Of a DNA stretch of 8,286 nucleotides, positions 1-6,368 are shown one piece after another (within the stretch, counting starts at the first letter, position 1; each line of letters starts with the position of its first letter). Position numbers and translations under genes: made by a program. Location of the stretch: NCBI GenBank assembly GCA_030593425.1, contig JAUVHF010000065.1:1-8286 (forward strand). Direction: 5' to 3'. This DNA comes from Anaerolineales bacterium (GTDB lineage: Bacteria > Chloroflexota > Anaerolineae > UBA7937). The notes under the pieces are model-generated. The model ran no database searches, had not been told where the DNA came from, and saw only the letters and a program-made list of their open reading frames with translations.

Positions 1-2071
1 TCTCGTCATCGCCGTAGAGGGCCACCTTGCTGGCCTCGATGTACCAATCGCAATACTCCCCCCAAAGGAACTCGTGTATCTGACGCCCCGCCTCGCCAAA
101 CTGATAGCCTTCCGTGAGGCGGTTCACCTCACTTAGGAGACGGTTATGCCGGCTGAGGATCCAACGATCAGGTGGGGTAAGGTCACGCTCCCAGGGATTG
201 AGGTCGGGCAAGTCGTACCCCTCAGGTAGGTTGCTGGTCACGAAACGAGCGGCGTTCCATATCTTGTTGGCGAAGTTGCGGCTAGCCTCCACTTGCTGCA
301 GAGAGAGCCTCATATCGTTGCCTGGAGTGCTGCCGGTCATGAGGGTGAAGCGCAAGGCATCGGTGCCGTAGTCGTCCATCACCTCCAAGGGGTCGATAAC
401 GTTGCCCTTGGAGCGGCTCATCTTCTCACCATGTTCATCCCTGACCAGGCCATGCAGATAGACGATATGGAAGGGGATATCGCCCCCGCACTCCAGCCCC
501 ATCATGATCATCCGGGCCACCCAAAAGAAGAGGATATCATAGGCTGTCTCCATCACCGTCGTGGGGTAGAAATAGCGCAGGTCCTCGGCATCATCGGGCC
601 AGCCCAAGGTGGAGAAGGGCCATAGCGCCGAGGAGAACCAAGTGTCCAGGATATCCGGGTCCTGGCGAAGGTTCGTCCCCTTGCAACTTGCACACTGGCG
701 CGGTTCATCGATAGAGGCAATAACCTCTTGACAATCGCTGCAATACCAGACGGGGATGCGGTGTCCCCACCAGAGTTGCCGGGAGATACACCAGTCGCGG
801 ATATTCTCTAGCCAATTGTAGTAGACCTTGGCGAACCGCTCAGGGATGATCTCTATCCGCCCCTCGCGCACCGCATCCAAGGCTCGCTCGGCCAAAGGCT
901 TTATCTTGATGAACCACTGCTCGGAGATGAGAGGCTCGATCATACTATGGCAACGCTGACACCGCCCCGGCGCGTGAAGGTGATCTTCGACCTTGATCAA
1001 CAACCCTTCCTTCTCCAAGTCAGCCAGCAACCGTTCCCTAGCCTCATACCGATCCAACCCGGCGTAGGGGCCCGCCTCCTCGCTCATGGTGCCATCTGGG
1101 TTCATCGCGTTAACGATGGGTAGATTATGCCGCTGGCCGATTTCGTAGTCGTGGGGATCATGGCCTGGGGTGACCTTCACCGCCCCGGTGCCGAACTCCA
1201 TATCCACCGCTCGGTCAGCGATGATGGGAATCCTGCGACTCAAGAGGGGTAAGATAGCCATCTTCCCCACTAACCGTTTGTAGCGCTCATCATCGGGATT
1301 GACGGCCACCGCCGTATCTCCCAGCATCGTCTCCGGACGGGTTGTAGCCACCTCGATATATCCGCCTTTCCCTCGGGATCCTTTACGGACGGCCAGGGGG
1401 TAGCGCACCCAGTAGAGTTTGCCTCGCTCCTCCTCGTGCTCCACCTCCAAGTCCGAGATAGCCGTCCCACAACGAGGGCACCAGTTGACGAGATATTTGC
1501 CTCGATAGATCAAACCCTTCTCATAGAGGCGAACGAAAGCCATCCGGACCGCTCGCGAAAGGCCTTCGTCCATGGTGAAACGTTCCCTTGTCCAGTCACA
1601 GGAGGCCCCCAGCCGTCGGAGTTGCTGGTTTATGTAGCCGCCATATCTCTCCTTCCAGGCCCAGCCCAACTTGACAAACCACTCCCTGCTCAGATCATGG
1701 CGGGCCAGTGACCGACCATCCGAGGGCACCGGATATCCTATCCCCCTGAGAAGATCGTCCAGTTCTCGCTTTTCCAACCCCCTCTCGATCACGTTATGGG
1801 TAGCGATGCTAGCGTGGTCGCTGCCTGGCAGCCAGAGGGTGGGCTCGCCCCGCATCCGGTGCCAACGGATCATGATGTCTTGGACGGTCATAGTGAGAGC
1901 ATGCCCGATATGCAGTTCCCCTGTGATATTGGAGGGGGGCATGGAGATGACGAAAGGCCTCCGCTCCGTGTCGACCTGGGGGGTGAAATAACCCCTACTT
2001 TCCCAAAACTCATAAAGCCGCCCCTCAGTCGTCTTAGGATCGTAGGTCTTGGACATCTTCTGCTTAGCCAT
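1..2071 (-). CDS. valS: Valyl-tRNA synthetase (ValRS), N-terminal 690 residues; 3' end beyond the window
   Basis: This cytoplasmic class I aminoacyl-tRNA synthetase charges tRNA-Val with valine using ATP. The minus frame is open from the ATG at 2069-2071 to the left edge, giving 690 residues of a protein normally about 880-900 long. The C-terminal tRNA-binding part and coiled coil are missing only because the window ends. Visible signatures are the HIGH ATP motif at residues 54-57 (after MPPSNITGEL), a zinc-type pair CPRCG followed by DLEVEH near residues 195-210, CQRCHSMIEP-ISEQWF further on, a second CxxC (CASC), and KMSRS at residues 550-554. The CPRCG/DLEVEH and IEP-IS-QWF blocks are typical of ValRS rather than IleRS or LeuRS. 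I checked frame continuity at several points and saw no frameshift. The start is supported by GGAGG seven to eleven bases upstream. A valine-type T-box leader precedes the gene, which independently supports the assignment. Confidence 0.97.
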   Translation of the reverse strand, partial: MAKQKMSKTYDPKTTEGRLYEFWESRGYFTPQVDTERRPFVISMPPSNITGELHIGHALTMTVQDIMIRWHRMRGEPTLWLPGSDHASIATHNVIERGLEKRELDDLLRGIGYPVPSDGRSLARHDLSREWFVKLGWAWKERYGGYINQQLRRLGASCDWTRERFTMDEGLSRAVRMAFVRLYEKGLIYRGKYLVNWCPRCGTAISDLEVEHEEERGKLYWVRYPLAVRKGSRGKGGYIEVATTRPETMLGDTAVAVNPDDERYKRLVGKMAILPLLSRRIPIIADRAVDMEFGTGAVKVTPGHDPHDYEIGQRHNLPIVNAMNPDGTMSEEAGPYAGLDRYEARERLLADLEKEGLLIKVEDHLHAPGRCQRCHSMIEPLISEQWFIKIKPLAERALDAVREGRIEIIPERFAKVYYNWLENIRDWCISRQLWWGHRIPVWYCSDCQEVIASIDEPRQCASCKGTNLRQDPDILDTWFSSALWPFSTLGWPDDAEDLRYFYPTTVMETAYDILFFWVARMIMMGLECGGDIPFHIVYLHGLVRDEHGEKMSRSKGNVIDPLEVMDDYGTDALRFTLMTGSTPGNDMRLSLQQVEASRNFANKIWNAARFVTSNLPEGYDLPDLNPWERDLTPPDRWILSRHNRLLSEVNRLTEGYQFGEAGRQIHEFLWGEYCDWYIEASKVALYGDDE

Positions 2072-2076
2072 TTGAA

Positions 2077-2081
2077 CCTCC
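2077..2081 (-). promoter_or_regulatory. Ribosome binding site of valS
   Basis: On the minus strand the sequence reads GGGGAGGTTCAA directly before the ATG at 2071, so GGAGG sits five bases upstream of the start (spacer 2072-2076). This fixes the valS start; no in-frame alternative has a comparable site. Confidence 0.8.
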
Positions 2082-2231
2082 CCTCCCCCGGGACAGGTTG
2101 TGCGAGGGCATCATCGGCCCCTGGCCTGTCATCCCTTCCCTCGGGATCCTGTAAGGAAGACCCTGTCGGGTTCGGCTCCAGTCCTGGCGGAAGTGGGCTA
2201 GGGGACAGGGCGTGCCAGGACAGGCTCCTAT

Positions 2232-2263
2232 AAAAACCCCTTCCATCTCCAGGACGGAAGGGG
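2232..2263 (-). terminator. Intrinsic terminator of the valS T-box
   Basis: Read on the minus strand, CCCCTTCC (2256-2263) and GGAAGGGG (2237-2244) form a perfect 8-bp stem around a 12-base loop, followed by five T residues (2232-2236). The 5' arm abuts the T-box sequence, as expected for a terminator that competes with the antiterminator. Confidence 0.93.
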
Positions 2264-2466
2264 CCGCGGTACCACCTCGATTCCGGCTTAAACCGGCACT
2301 CTTCGCTATAACGGGCTCACCCGAGAGAACTTACTTGGCCGTTCAGTCCTCCGGCTCCCAGGCGACCTTCGGCGGCTTTCGTTGCGGAGGGTTTTCAGCC
2401 CCTGACCCCCCTTCTCTGCCAACTCCGGTCCGCTTACTCCTCCTGTTTATCGCCTTTTCTGAATTT
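2232..2466 (-). ncRNA. T-box riboswitch leader of valS, GUC (Val) specifier
   Basis: The minus-strand leader holds the T-box sequence AGGTGGTACCGCGG (2264-2277), which binds the free NCCA end of uncharged tRNA. It is followed at once by an intrinsic terminator. Stem I can be drawn from its base: GGC pairs with GCC (2361-2363). The specifier loop has a loop-E type AGUA on the 5' strand and GAA on the 3' strand, above a GCGG/CCGC helix. The order GAA-N-specifier known from tyrS-type T-boxes places GUC, a valine codon, at 2364-2366. A small CCGG-loop-CCGG hairpin lies just before the T-box sequence (2284-2297), and the stretch ending in GCCCGTTATAG is typical of the region preceding antiterminators. 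Inferred function: uncharged tRNA-Val stabilises the antiterminator and permits valS transcription. The 5' end follows from the promoter position. Confidence 0.93.
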
Positions 2467-2472
2467 AGGGTT

Positions 2473-2501
2473 ATTTTAACACAGTTACGCTGGCCCGTCA
2501 A
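2473..2501 (-). promoter_or_regulatory. Sigma-A type promoter of the valS T-box transcript
   Basis: On the minus strand a -35 TTGACG (2496-2501) and a -10 TAAAAT (2473-2478) are separated by exactly 17 bases. This places the start of transcription near 2466, about 235 bases before the end of the terminator, a normal length for a T-box leader. A second TTGAC hexamer lies directly upstream (2502-2507) but would give a 23-base spacer. Confidence 0.8.
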
Positions 2502-2527
2502 GGTCAACGTGTAGGTGGACCTCCTTG

Positions 2528-2536
2528 TGATATAAT
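2528..2536 (+). promoter_or_regulatory. Extended -10 promoter of polX
   Basis: TGATATAAT contains a consensus TATAAT (2531-2536) preceded by TGN, an extended -10 element. No good -35 is present at the expected distance (2508-2513 is poor), which extended -10 promoters tolerate. Transcription would start near 2543, about 40 bases before the polX start codon. It diverges from the valS promoter, with only about 26 bases between the two core elements. Confidence 0.6.
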
Positions 2537-2582
2537 AGAAGTAAAGAGCCTCTTGATACCCTTGATTCTATGGGAGGGGGCT

Positions 2583-4295
2583 ATGAATAACAAAGAGATC
2601 GGTCAGATCTTCCGCGAGATCGCGGATATGCTGGAGATCCAGGGAGGGGACTTCTATCGGGTCAACGCTTACCGTGGGGCCGCCGATTCCATCGAGCATC
2701 ACCCCGTAGCCCTGGAAGAACTCTGGAAGGAGGGAAGGCTGCGGGAGGTGCCCCGGGTGGGAGAGGCGATCGCTAAGAAGATCGACGAACTCCTGAGCAC
2801 CGGACAGTTGGGCTACTATGAAAAGTTGAAGGAGCAGGTCCCCGATGGGGTGCTCTCACTTCTTACCATCCCCGGCGTAGGCCCCAAGACGGCCAAACTC
2901 CTCCATGAGAAACTAGGCCTGACCTCTATCCCCGAGGTGGAGCAGGCGGCTCGGGAAGAGAGGTTGCGCCACCTGCCCGGCCTGGGGGCCAGGTCAGAGG
3001 AGAAGATCCTCCACGGCATTGAGATGCTCCACCGTCTCTCCGGGCGGTCGCTCTTGGGCACCGCCTTGCCCATCGCCCAGGAGATAGTGAAGCGGCTGCG
3101 GGCCACCTCCCCGGCGGAGAATATCGTCCCCGTGGGGAGCCTCCGCCGCCGCAAGCCCACCATCGGCGATATCGATATCCTAGCCACCACCGCCCAGCCC
3201 ACCCAGGTGATGTCCGCCTTCGTCAAACTCCCCCCGGTGGCCGAGGTGCTCCTCCAAGGCGACACTAAATCCTCTGTCATCCTAGATAACGGCCTCCAAG
3301 TCGATCTGCGGGTGCTCTCCGAGGAGCGGTTTGGCAGTCTTATGCAATATTTCACCGGTTCCAAGGAGCACAACGTGCAACTGCGCATCCTGGCCTTAGA
3401 CCGGGGGCTCAGCCTGAGCGAGTATGGTTACAAGGAGGAGGGCGGGAGGGAGATAACTTGCCCCACCGAAGAAGAGGTATACGAGACGATAGGCCTCCCC
3501 TGGATACCCCCGGAGATGAGGGAGGCGAGGGGGGAGATAGAGGCTGCTAGGGCGGGGAAACTACCCCAGTTAGTCACCGATGGGGATATGAGAGGCGACT
3601 TCCACCTCCACAGCAACTACTCGGACGGCGTCCACACCGTCGAGGAGATGGCCCAGGCAGCCAAGGCTAGAGGCTACGACTATATCCTTCTCACCGACCA
3701 CACTAGGGGTTTGGGTGTTGCGCGAGGGATGACACCGGAGAGGGCAGCGGAGCAGAGGGTGGAGATCAAGTGGGTGAACGAGAAGTCAGCCCCTTTCCGG
3801 GTGCTGGCGGGGGCAGAGGTGGAGATCAGGGGCGACGGGACGCTCGATTTGCCCGACGAGATTCTGGGGGAGATGGACTTGGTAGTGGCGGCCATCCATT
3901 CCGGGCTCCGGCAGGAGAGGGAGAAGATAACCCAAAGGATGCTGGCCGCCATTCGGAACCCCCATGTGGACATCATCGCCCACCCCACCGGAAGGCTTCT
4001 CGGCCAGAGGGAGGAGATAGTCCTCGACTTCGAGGCCATAGTTAGGGAGGCGGCGAAGACGGGGACGATTCTGGAGATAAACGCCCAACCCAACCGACTC
4101 GACCTGAATGGAGCGCACGCGAAGCGGGCCATCCAAGAGGGGGTGCTCCTGGCCATTGGGACGGACGCCCACCACATGGAGGGGCTAGGGCTCATGCCTC
4201 TGGGGGTGGCCATGGCCCGGCGGGGCTGGGCGGAGGCCAAGGACATAGCCAACACCGTGAGTTGGGAGGAGTTGAGGCAAAAGGTGCAAAGGTGA
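2583..4295 (+). CDS. polX: DNA polymerase/3'-5' exonuclease PolX (Pol X core plus PHP domain)
   Basis: Family-X DNA polymerase thought to fill short gaps during base excision repair, with a C-terminal PHP domain giving metal-dependent 3'-5' exonuclease and AP-site processing. The 570 residues match the length of well-studied bacterial PolX. From the N-terminus: a helical 8-kDa-like region (about 1-90), a helix-hairpin-helix LTIPGVGPKTA (94-104) with a second one at LPGLGARS (131-138), the nucleotidyl-transfer motif GS (185-186) with aspartates D196 and D198 in GDIDI, and the third catalytic aspartate D241 in QVDLRV. The PHP domain (about 335-570) keeps its likely metal ligands: H341, H343, D348, H373, E412, H439, H467, D528 and H530. 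Both activities therefore look intact. The ATG is preceded by GGGAGGGGG (2572-2580); an in-frame TTG at 2553 lacks such a site. The gene appears monocistronic, with its own extended -10 promoter. Confidence 0.96.
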   Translation: MNNKEIGQIFREIADMLEIQGGDFYRVNAYRGAADSIEHHPVALEELWKEGRLREVPRVGEAIAKKIDELLSTGQLGYYEKLKEQVPDGVLSLLTIPGVGPKTAKLLHEKLGLTSIPEVEQAAREERLRHLPGLGARSEEKILHGIEMLHRLSGRSLLGTALPIAQEIVKRLRATSPAENIVPVGSLRRRKPTIGDIDILATTAQPTQVMSAFVKLPPVAEVLLQGDTKSSVILDNGLQVDLRVLSEERFGSLMQYFTGSKEHNVQLRILALDRGLSLSEYGYKEEGGREITCPTEEEVYETIGLPWIPPEMREARGEIEAARAGKLPQLVTDGDMRGDFHLHSNYSDGVHTVEEMAQAAKARGYDYILLTDHTRGLGVARGMTPERAAEQRVEIKWVNEKSAPFRVLAGAEVEIRGDGTLDLPDEILGEMDLVVAAIHSGLRQEREKITQRMLAAIRNPHVDIIAHPTGRLLGQREEIVLDFEAIVREAAKTGTILEINAQPNRLDLNGAHAKRAIQEGVLLAIGTDAHHMEGLGLMPLGVAMARRGWAEAKDIANTVSWEELRQKVQR

Positions 4296-4356
4296 CTGGC
4301 AGGCGAGATATGCCTATACCCCCTCTAGGCGCAGGGGAGGTGGTTAAATCCAAAAA

Positions 4357-4394
4357 ATGGGAAACGACCACCTGGGTCGAATGAGAAATGACCA
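4357..4394. repeat. Direct repeat, 24-bp period, resembling an insertion-sequence end
   Basis: Two 14-base units, ATGGGAAACGACCA (4357-4370) and ATGAGAAATGACCA (4381-4394), match at 12 of 14 positions. Between and across them lies a dyad CGACC-ACCTG-GGTCG (4365-4379). Repeated GGGAAA-nGACC units are reminiscent of the multiple terminal repeats of some IS21-like elements, but no transposase is present, so at most this is a solo end or remnant. The repeat itself is directly visible; the IS interpretation is a guess. Confidence 0.4.
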
Positions 4395-4476
4395 AATCCC
4401 AACAAAATCATAGCACAGGTGTTCTGGTTTGTCAAGGGTTGGGGGGCGGTCTGGCCCTAACCCAAATCAGTCAGGA

Positions 4477-4505
4477 CTGGCCCTGGATTTGAAATCCAGG
4501 GCCAG
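4477..4505. repeat. Long near-perfect palindrome in the polX/TPR-protein gap
   Basis: CTGGCCCTGGATTT (4477-4490) is the exact inverse complement of 4492-4505, with a single base between them. As RNA this would be a hairpin of about 12 bp with a 5-base loop. There is no T tract on either side, so it is not a standard intrinsic terminator, although it could stop or stabilise the polX transcript 3' end. The partial copy CTGGCCCT at 4451-4458 lies just upstream. Confidence 0.65.
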
Positions 4506-4556
4506 GGAGGATAGTCAACTCTTGGGGGCGAAGAGCTTGTCGTGAGGAAAGAAAAG

Positions 4557-5639
4557 ATGTGCTATACTGAAAGAGCAAACGAGGGAACGAGAATGCCGCT
4601 GAAGAGACATAGTGAGGCACTTCTGGTCGGTGCTGATGGAGAAGGGATAGCGTTTATCATGCAACCCAAGATAGAAGCCCTGTTGAAAGCTAACAAATTT
4701 GACGAAGCCACAGAGCTATTGAGGTCGCACTTGAGCGCCGCCGAGCTCCTTAATCCCAGGAACGATCGCACCTGGGCACCATACGCAGATCATATTGGGT
4801 TCACGATACGGGAGCGTAAGGACCGAGCCGCGGAGAGCGGCTTTTGGCAAGACCTGCTGAAATTCTTTGTGGCCGATTTGGAGCCGAAGTGGATGCACTT
4901 GCATAAGGGTCACATCTTCTTCAGGCTAGGATTCTCAACATTACATGACGATATGTCCAAAGCAGTATCATTCTTTGAAAAAGCTCTGGAAGAAGACCGC
5001 GTATTGGAATCGGCCGGCCTAGGCGATGGCGCTCAGTTGGCTCATGTTGAGAAGGCCGTTCAACGGTATTCTGCGTATGTCGCGCTCTCCATCCTCGAGA
5101 CCATCCAGAACGAACAGTTTGATAGCCCTGCCGAAAGACAACGATTCGTCCAGGCTTTTTCAGTATCGTTCGATGCTGCTATTCAAGGCAAACAGGTAGA
5201 GCCTGCACAGTTGGGGCAGGGCCTCGCAATTGTGGTGCCCAAGAACGGTCTGCAGAGTTCTTTGAAGATTCTGGAGGAACTAGACAAGGCAATCAACCTG
5301 CAGATGGCCATCGCTACAGTTTCACTTTGCGGAGCGCTTCTGGAGAGCGTCCTGCTAGGGATTTTGTATCACCAACGCGGATTGTCAAACACTTCAAAGG
5401 GTGAAAACATACTCAAGGTTGAATTGGGGAAACTCTTGAACGAGGCTACCCGGATAGAGGGCTTTTTCCCGTCTTCGTCAATCAGGGCCGTTTGTGAACT
5501 CGTTCATATCTTCAGAAATAGGCTGCATCCGGGTAACGAAATTCGACAAAAGTACAAGCTTACGTTTCGCGTGGCCAACACTTTAAGCATCCTGTTGCGT
5601 TTGGCACTTATGGAATGGAGAAAGAATCTATCTGAGTAA
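4557..5639 (+). CDS. Uncharacterised TPR-like protein with HEPN-like C-terminal domain
   Basis: No named family recognised. The 360-residue product is predicted soluble and almost entirely helical. A TPR-like pair occurs at about 36-59 (IEALLKANKFDEATELL), and another repeat-like segment at 118-147 (GHIFFRLGF...AVSFFEKALEED). The C-terminal 110 residues hold a hydrophobic helix (SLCGALLESVLLGIL, about 256-270), an LxKLLNEA segment, then IFRNRLHPG (about 318-326). That arrangement of helix, basic spacer and RN-x-x-H near the C-terminus resembles HEPN-like domains common in defence and toxin proteins, but R to H spacing is three residues, shorter than the canonical R-x4-6-H. The start is uncertain: ATG 4557 has AGGA eight bases upstream, ATG 4593 has GAGGG seven upstream, and GTG 4542 lacks a good site. 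Base composition looks lower in GC, with more A/T-ending codons than polX, suggesting transfer. No partner gene is adjacent. Confidence 0.75.
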   Translation: MCYTERANEGTRMPLKRHSEALLVGADGEGIAFIMQPKIEALLKANKFDEATELLRSHLSAAELLNPRNDRTWAPYADHIGFTIRERKDRAAESGFWQDLLKFFVADLEPKWMHLHKGHIFFRLGFSTLHDDMSKAVSFFEKALEEDRVLESAGLGDGAQLAHVEKAVQRYSAYVALSILETIQNEQFDSPAERQRFVQAFSVSFDAAIQGKQVEPAQLGQGLAIVVPKNGLQSSLKILEELDKAINLQMAIATVSLCGALLESVLLGILYHQRGLSNTSKGENILKVELGKLLNEATRIEGFFPSSSIRAVCELVHIFRNRLHPGNEIRQKYKLTFRVANTLSILLRLALMEWRKNLSE

Positions 5640-5663
5640 CCTTGGCCAGATTTGAAACCCTAT

Positions 5664-5720
5664 TTAGTCTTTCCCCGGCAGCCCCACAGACACCACCATC
5701 CCCGCGAGGGCGATGAACCC
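5664..5720 (-). pseudogene. Possible remnant of an MFS transporter C-terminus (diverged)
   Basis: The minus frame reads GFIALAGMVVSVGLPGKD and then a TAA at 5664-5666. This aligns without gaps to the last transmembrane helix of the MFS gene at the right end of the window (GLIALVGVAAFVGLMG), 9 of 16 residues, with about 30 of 45 bases identical. The upstream frame is closed by a stop at 5724-5726, so only this tail remains. It is short and could be coincidence, but the same segment recurs at 6369-6415 with much higher identity. Confidence 0.35.
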
Positions 5721-5803
5721 ACATTAAGTTAGTGCCCCCCGTAACCTTTGGGCGGCTTCTGTGTTTAATAGGTCAAACCTCGCCATCGTTGCCGGAGGAA
5801 AAA

Positions 5804-5808
5804 GGAGG
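5804..5808 (+). promoter_or_regulatory. Ribosome binding site deciding the ABM protein start
   Basis: GGAGG lies seven bases before the ATG at 5816. The open frame extends upstream to 5732, but no comparable site precedes the earlier possible start, so the shorter protein is preferred. Confidence 0.8.
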
Positions 5809-5815
5809 CGATATT

Positions 5816-6160
5816 ATGATAGTGCGCCTTGTTTCCCTAAAGATCCACCCCGACAAGGTGGAAGAGTTTAGGCAGTTTTTCGAGACCATCTACGACCGCA
5901 TCAGGGCCGCCCAGGGGTGTCTCTCCCTGCGCGTGGTCGCGGACTTGGAGGGGCTAGGGGAGTTCTTCACCGTCAGCGAGTGGGAGAGCCCCGCGGCGCT
6001 GGAGGCTTATAAGGATAGCGCCTTCTTCCGGGAGACCTGGCCCCGGGTGAAGACCTTCCTGCGGGATAGACCCTGGGCCCAGAGTTTCCACGTGCTTCTG
6101 GACGAGAAGAGGAAAGCGTTAACCGGCAGGAATGGGAAGGCCGATTATGCCCCGGGCTAA
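5816..6160 (+). CDS. Antibiotic biosynthesis monooxygenase (ABM) domain protein, YgiN-like
   Basis: A single-domain 114-residue protein of the dimeric alpha-beta barrel ABM fold. Visible features are the first strand MIVRLVSLKIHPDKVEEF (1-18), a helix FRQFFETIYDRIRAAQGCLSLRVV (18-41), the strand FFTVSEWESPAALEAYKDSAFF (50-71), which is the hallmark W-E/S-x-AL-x-Y region of the family, and a final strand WAQSFHVLL (87-95). Relatives include cofactor-less quinol monooxygenases and heme-degrading or merely sensory proteins, so the substrate cannot be assigned. The tail after residue 98 is short, charged and probably disordered. It stands alone between convergent and intergenic repeats, with a hairpin about 30 bases downstream. 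No clear promoter was found; TTTAAT at 5764-5769 is a weak -10 candidate. Confidence 0.85.
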   Translation: MIVRLVSLKIHPDKVEEFRQFFETIYDRIRAAQGCLSLRVVADLEGLGEFFTVSEWESPAALEAYKDSAFFRETWPRVKTFLRDRPWAQSFHVLLDEKRKALTGRNGKADYAPG

Positions 6161-6192
6161 ATAGGGACCCCTCGTCTGATGCCTCCTTCTCA

Positions 6193-6218
6193 TAGGGCGG
6201 GTTTCTATGCCCGCCCTA
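6193..6218 (+). terminator. GC-rich hairpin downstream of the ABM gene (possible terminator or dispersed repeat)
   Basis: TAGGGCGGG (6193-6201) and CCCGCCCTA (6210-6218) form a perfect 9-bp stem with an 8-base loop. The following CTCCTTTATC is only weakly T-rich, so termination of the ABM transcript is plausible but not certain. The opposite strand has no T tract. Its TAGGGCGGG...CCCGCCCTA form also looks like a dispersed intergenic palindrome. Confidence 0.5.
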
Positions 6219-6257
6219 CTCCTTTATCATCAGTGGCCTCCCTCTAGGTCGTGTTTT

Positions 6258-6278
6258 CGTCGGAGGCAAGCTCCGACG
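6258..6278. repeat. Intergenic palindrome CGTCGGAG-GCAAG-CTCCGACG
   Basis: Two perfect 8-base arms (6258-6265 and 6271-6278) flank a 5-base spacer, with no T tract on either strand. It is followed by CTACAT, and a second CGCTACAT occurs about 65 bases downstream (around 6340-6350), as though decayed repeat units lie side by side. This is probably a short dispersed palindromic repeat rather than a terminator. Confidence 0.55.
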
Positions 6279-6368
6279 CTACATGACGATATAACTGGGC
6301 GGAGACAAGCCCTGGCCCACTGTAGGCAGGATAAACCCCACCGCTACATCCTCTCTTTCGGACGTACA

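Noticed and set aside
293..625. Plus-strand open frame opposite valS
   Set aside because: The minus frame encodes conserved ValRS motifs throughout, including KMSRS at 410-424, so this is antisense noise.
2064..2246. 60-codon minus-strand open frame in the valS leader, a possible leader peptide
   Set aside because: Its ATG lies inside the terminator stem-loop and has no ribosome site, and the sequence is low-complexity. The T-box already explains regulation here.
2553..2582. TTG start extending polX by ten residues
   Set aside because: No ribosome site precedes it, whereas GGGAGGGGG sits directly before the ATG at 2583, which gives the usual family length.
3680..4255. 191-codon open frame opposite the polX PHP domain
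   Set aside because: It is a shadow of a GC-rich coding region with no recognisable domain. The plus frame carries all conserved PolX residues.
5732..5815. 28-residue N-terminal extension of the ABM protein
   Set aside because: The first ABM strand begins at the ATG at 5816, which has a strong GGAGG site. The extension shows no domain character.
6193..6350. CRISPR array
   Set aside because: The palindromes differ from each other and there are no regularly spaced identical repeats or cas genes.
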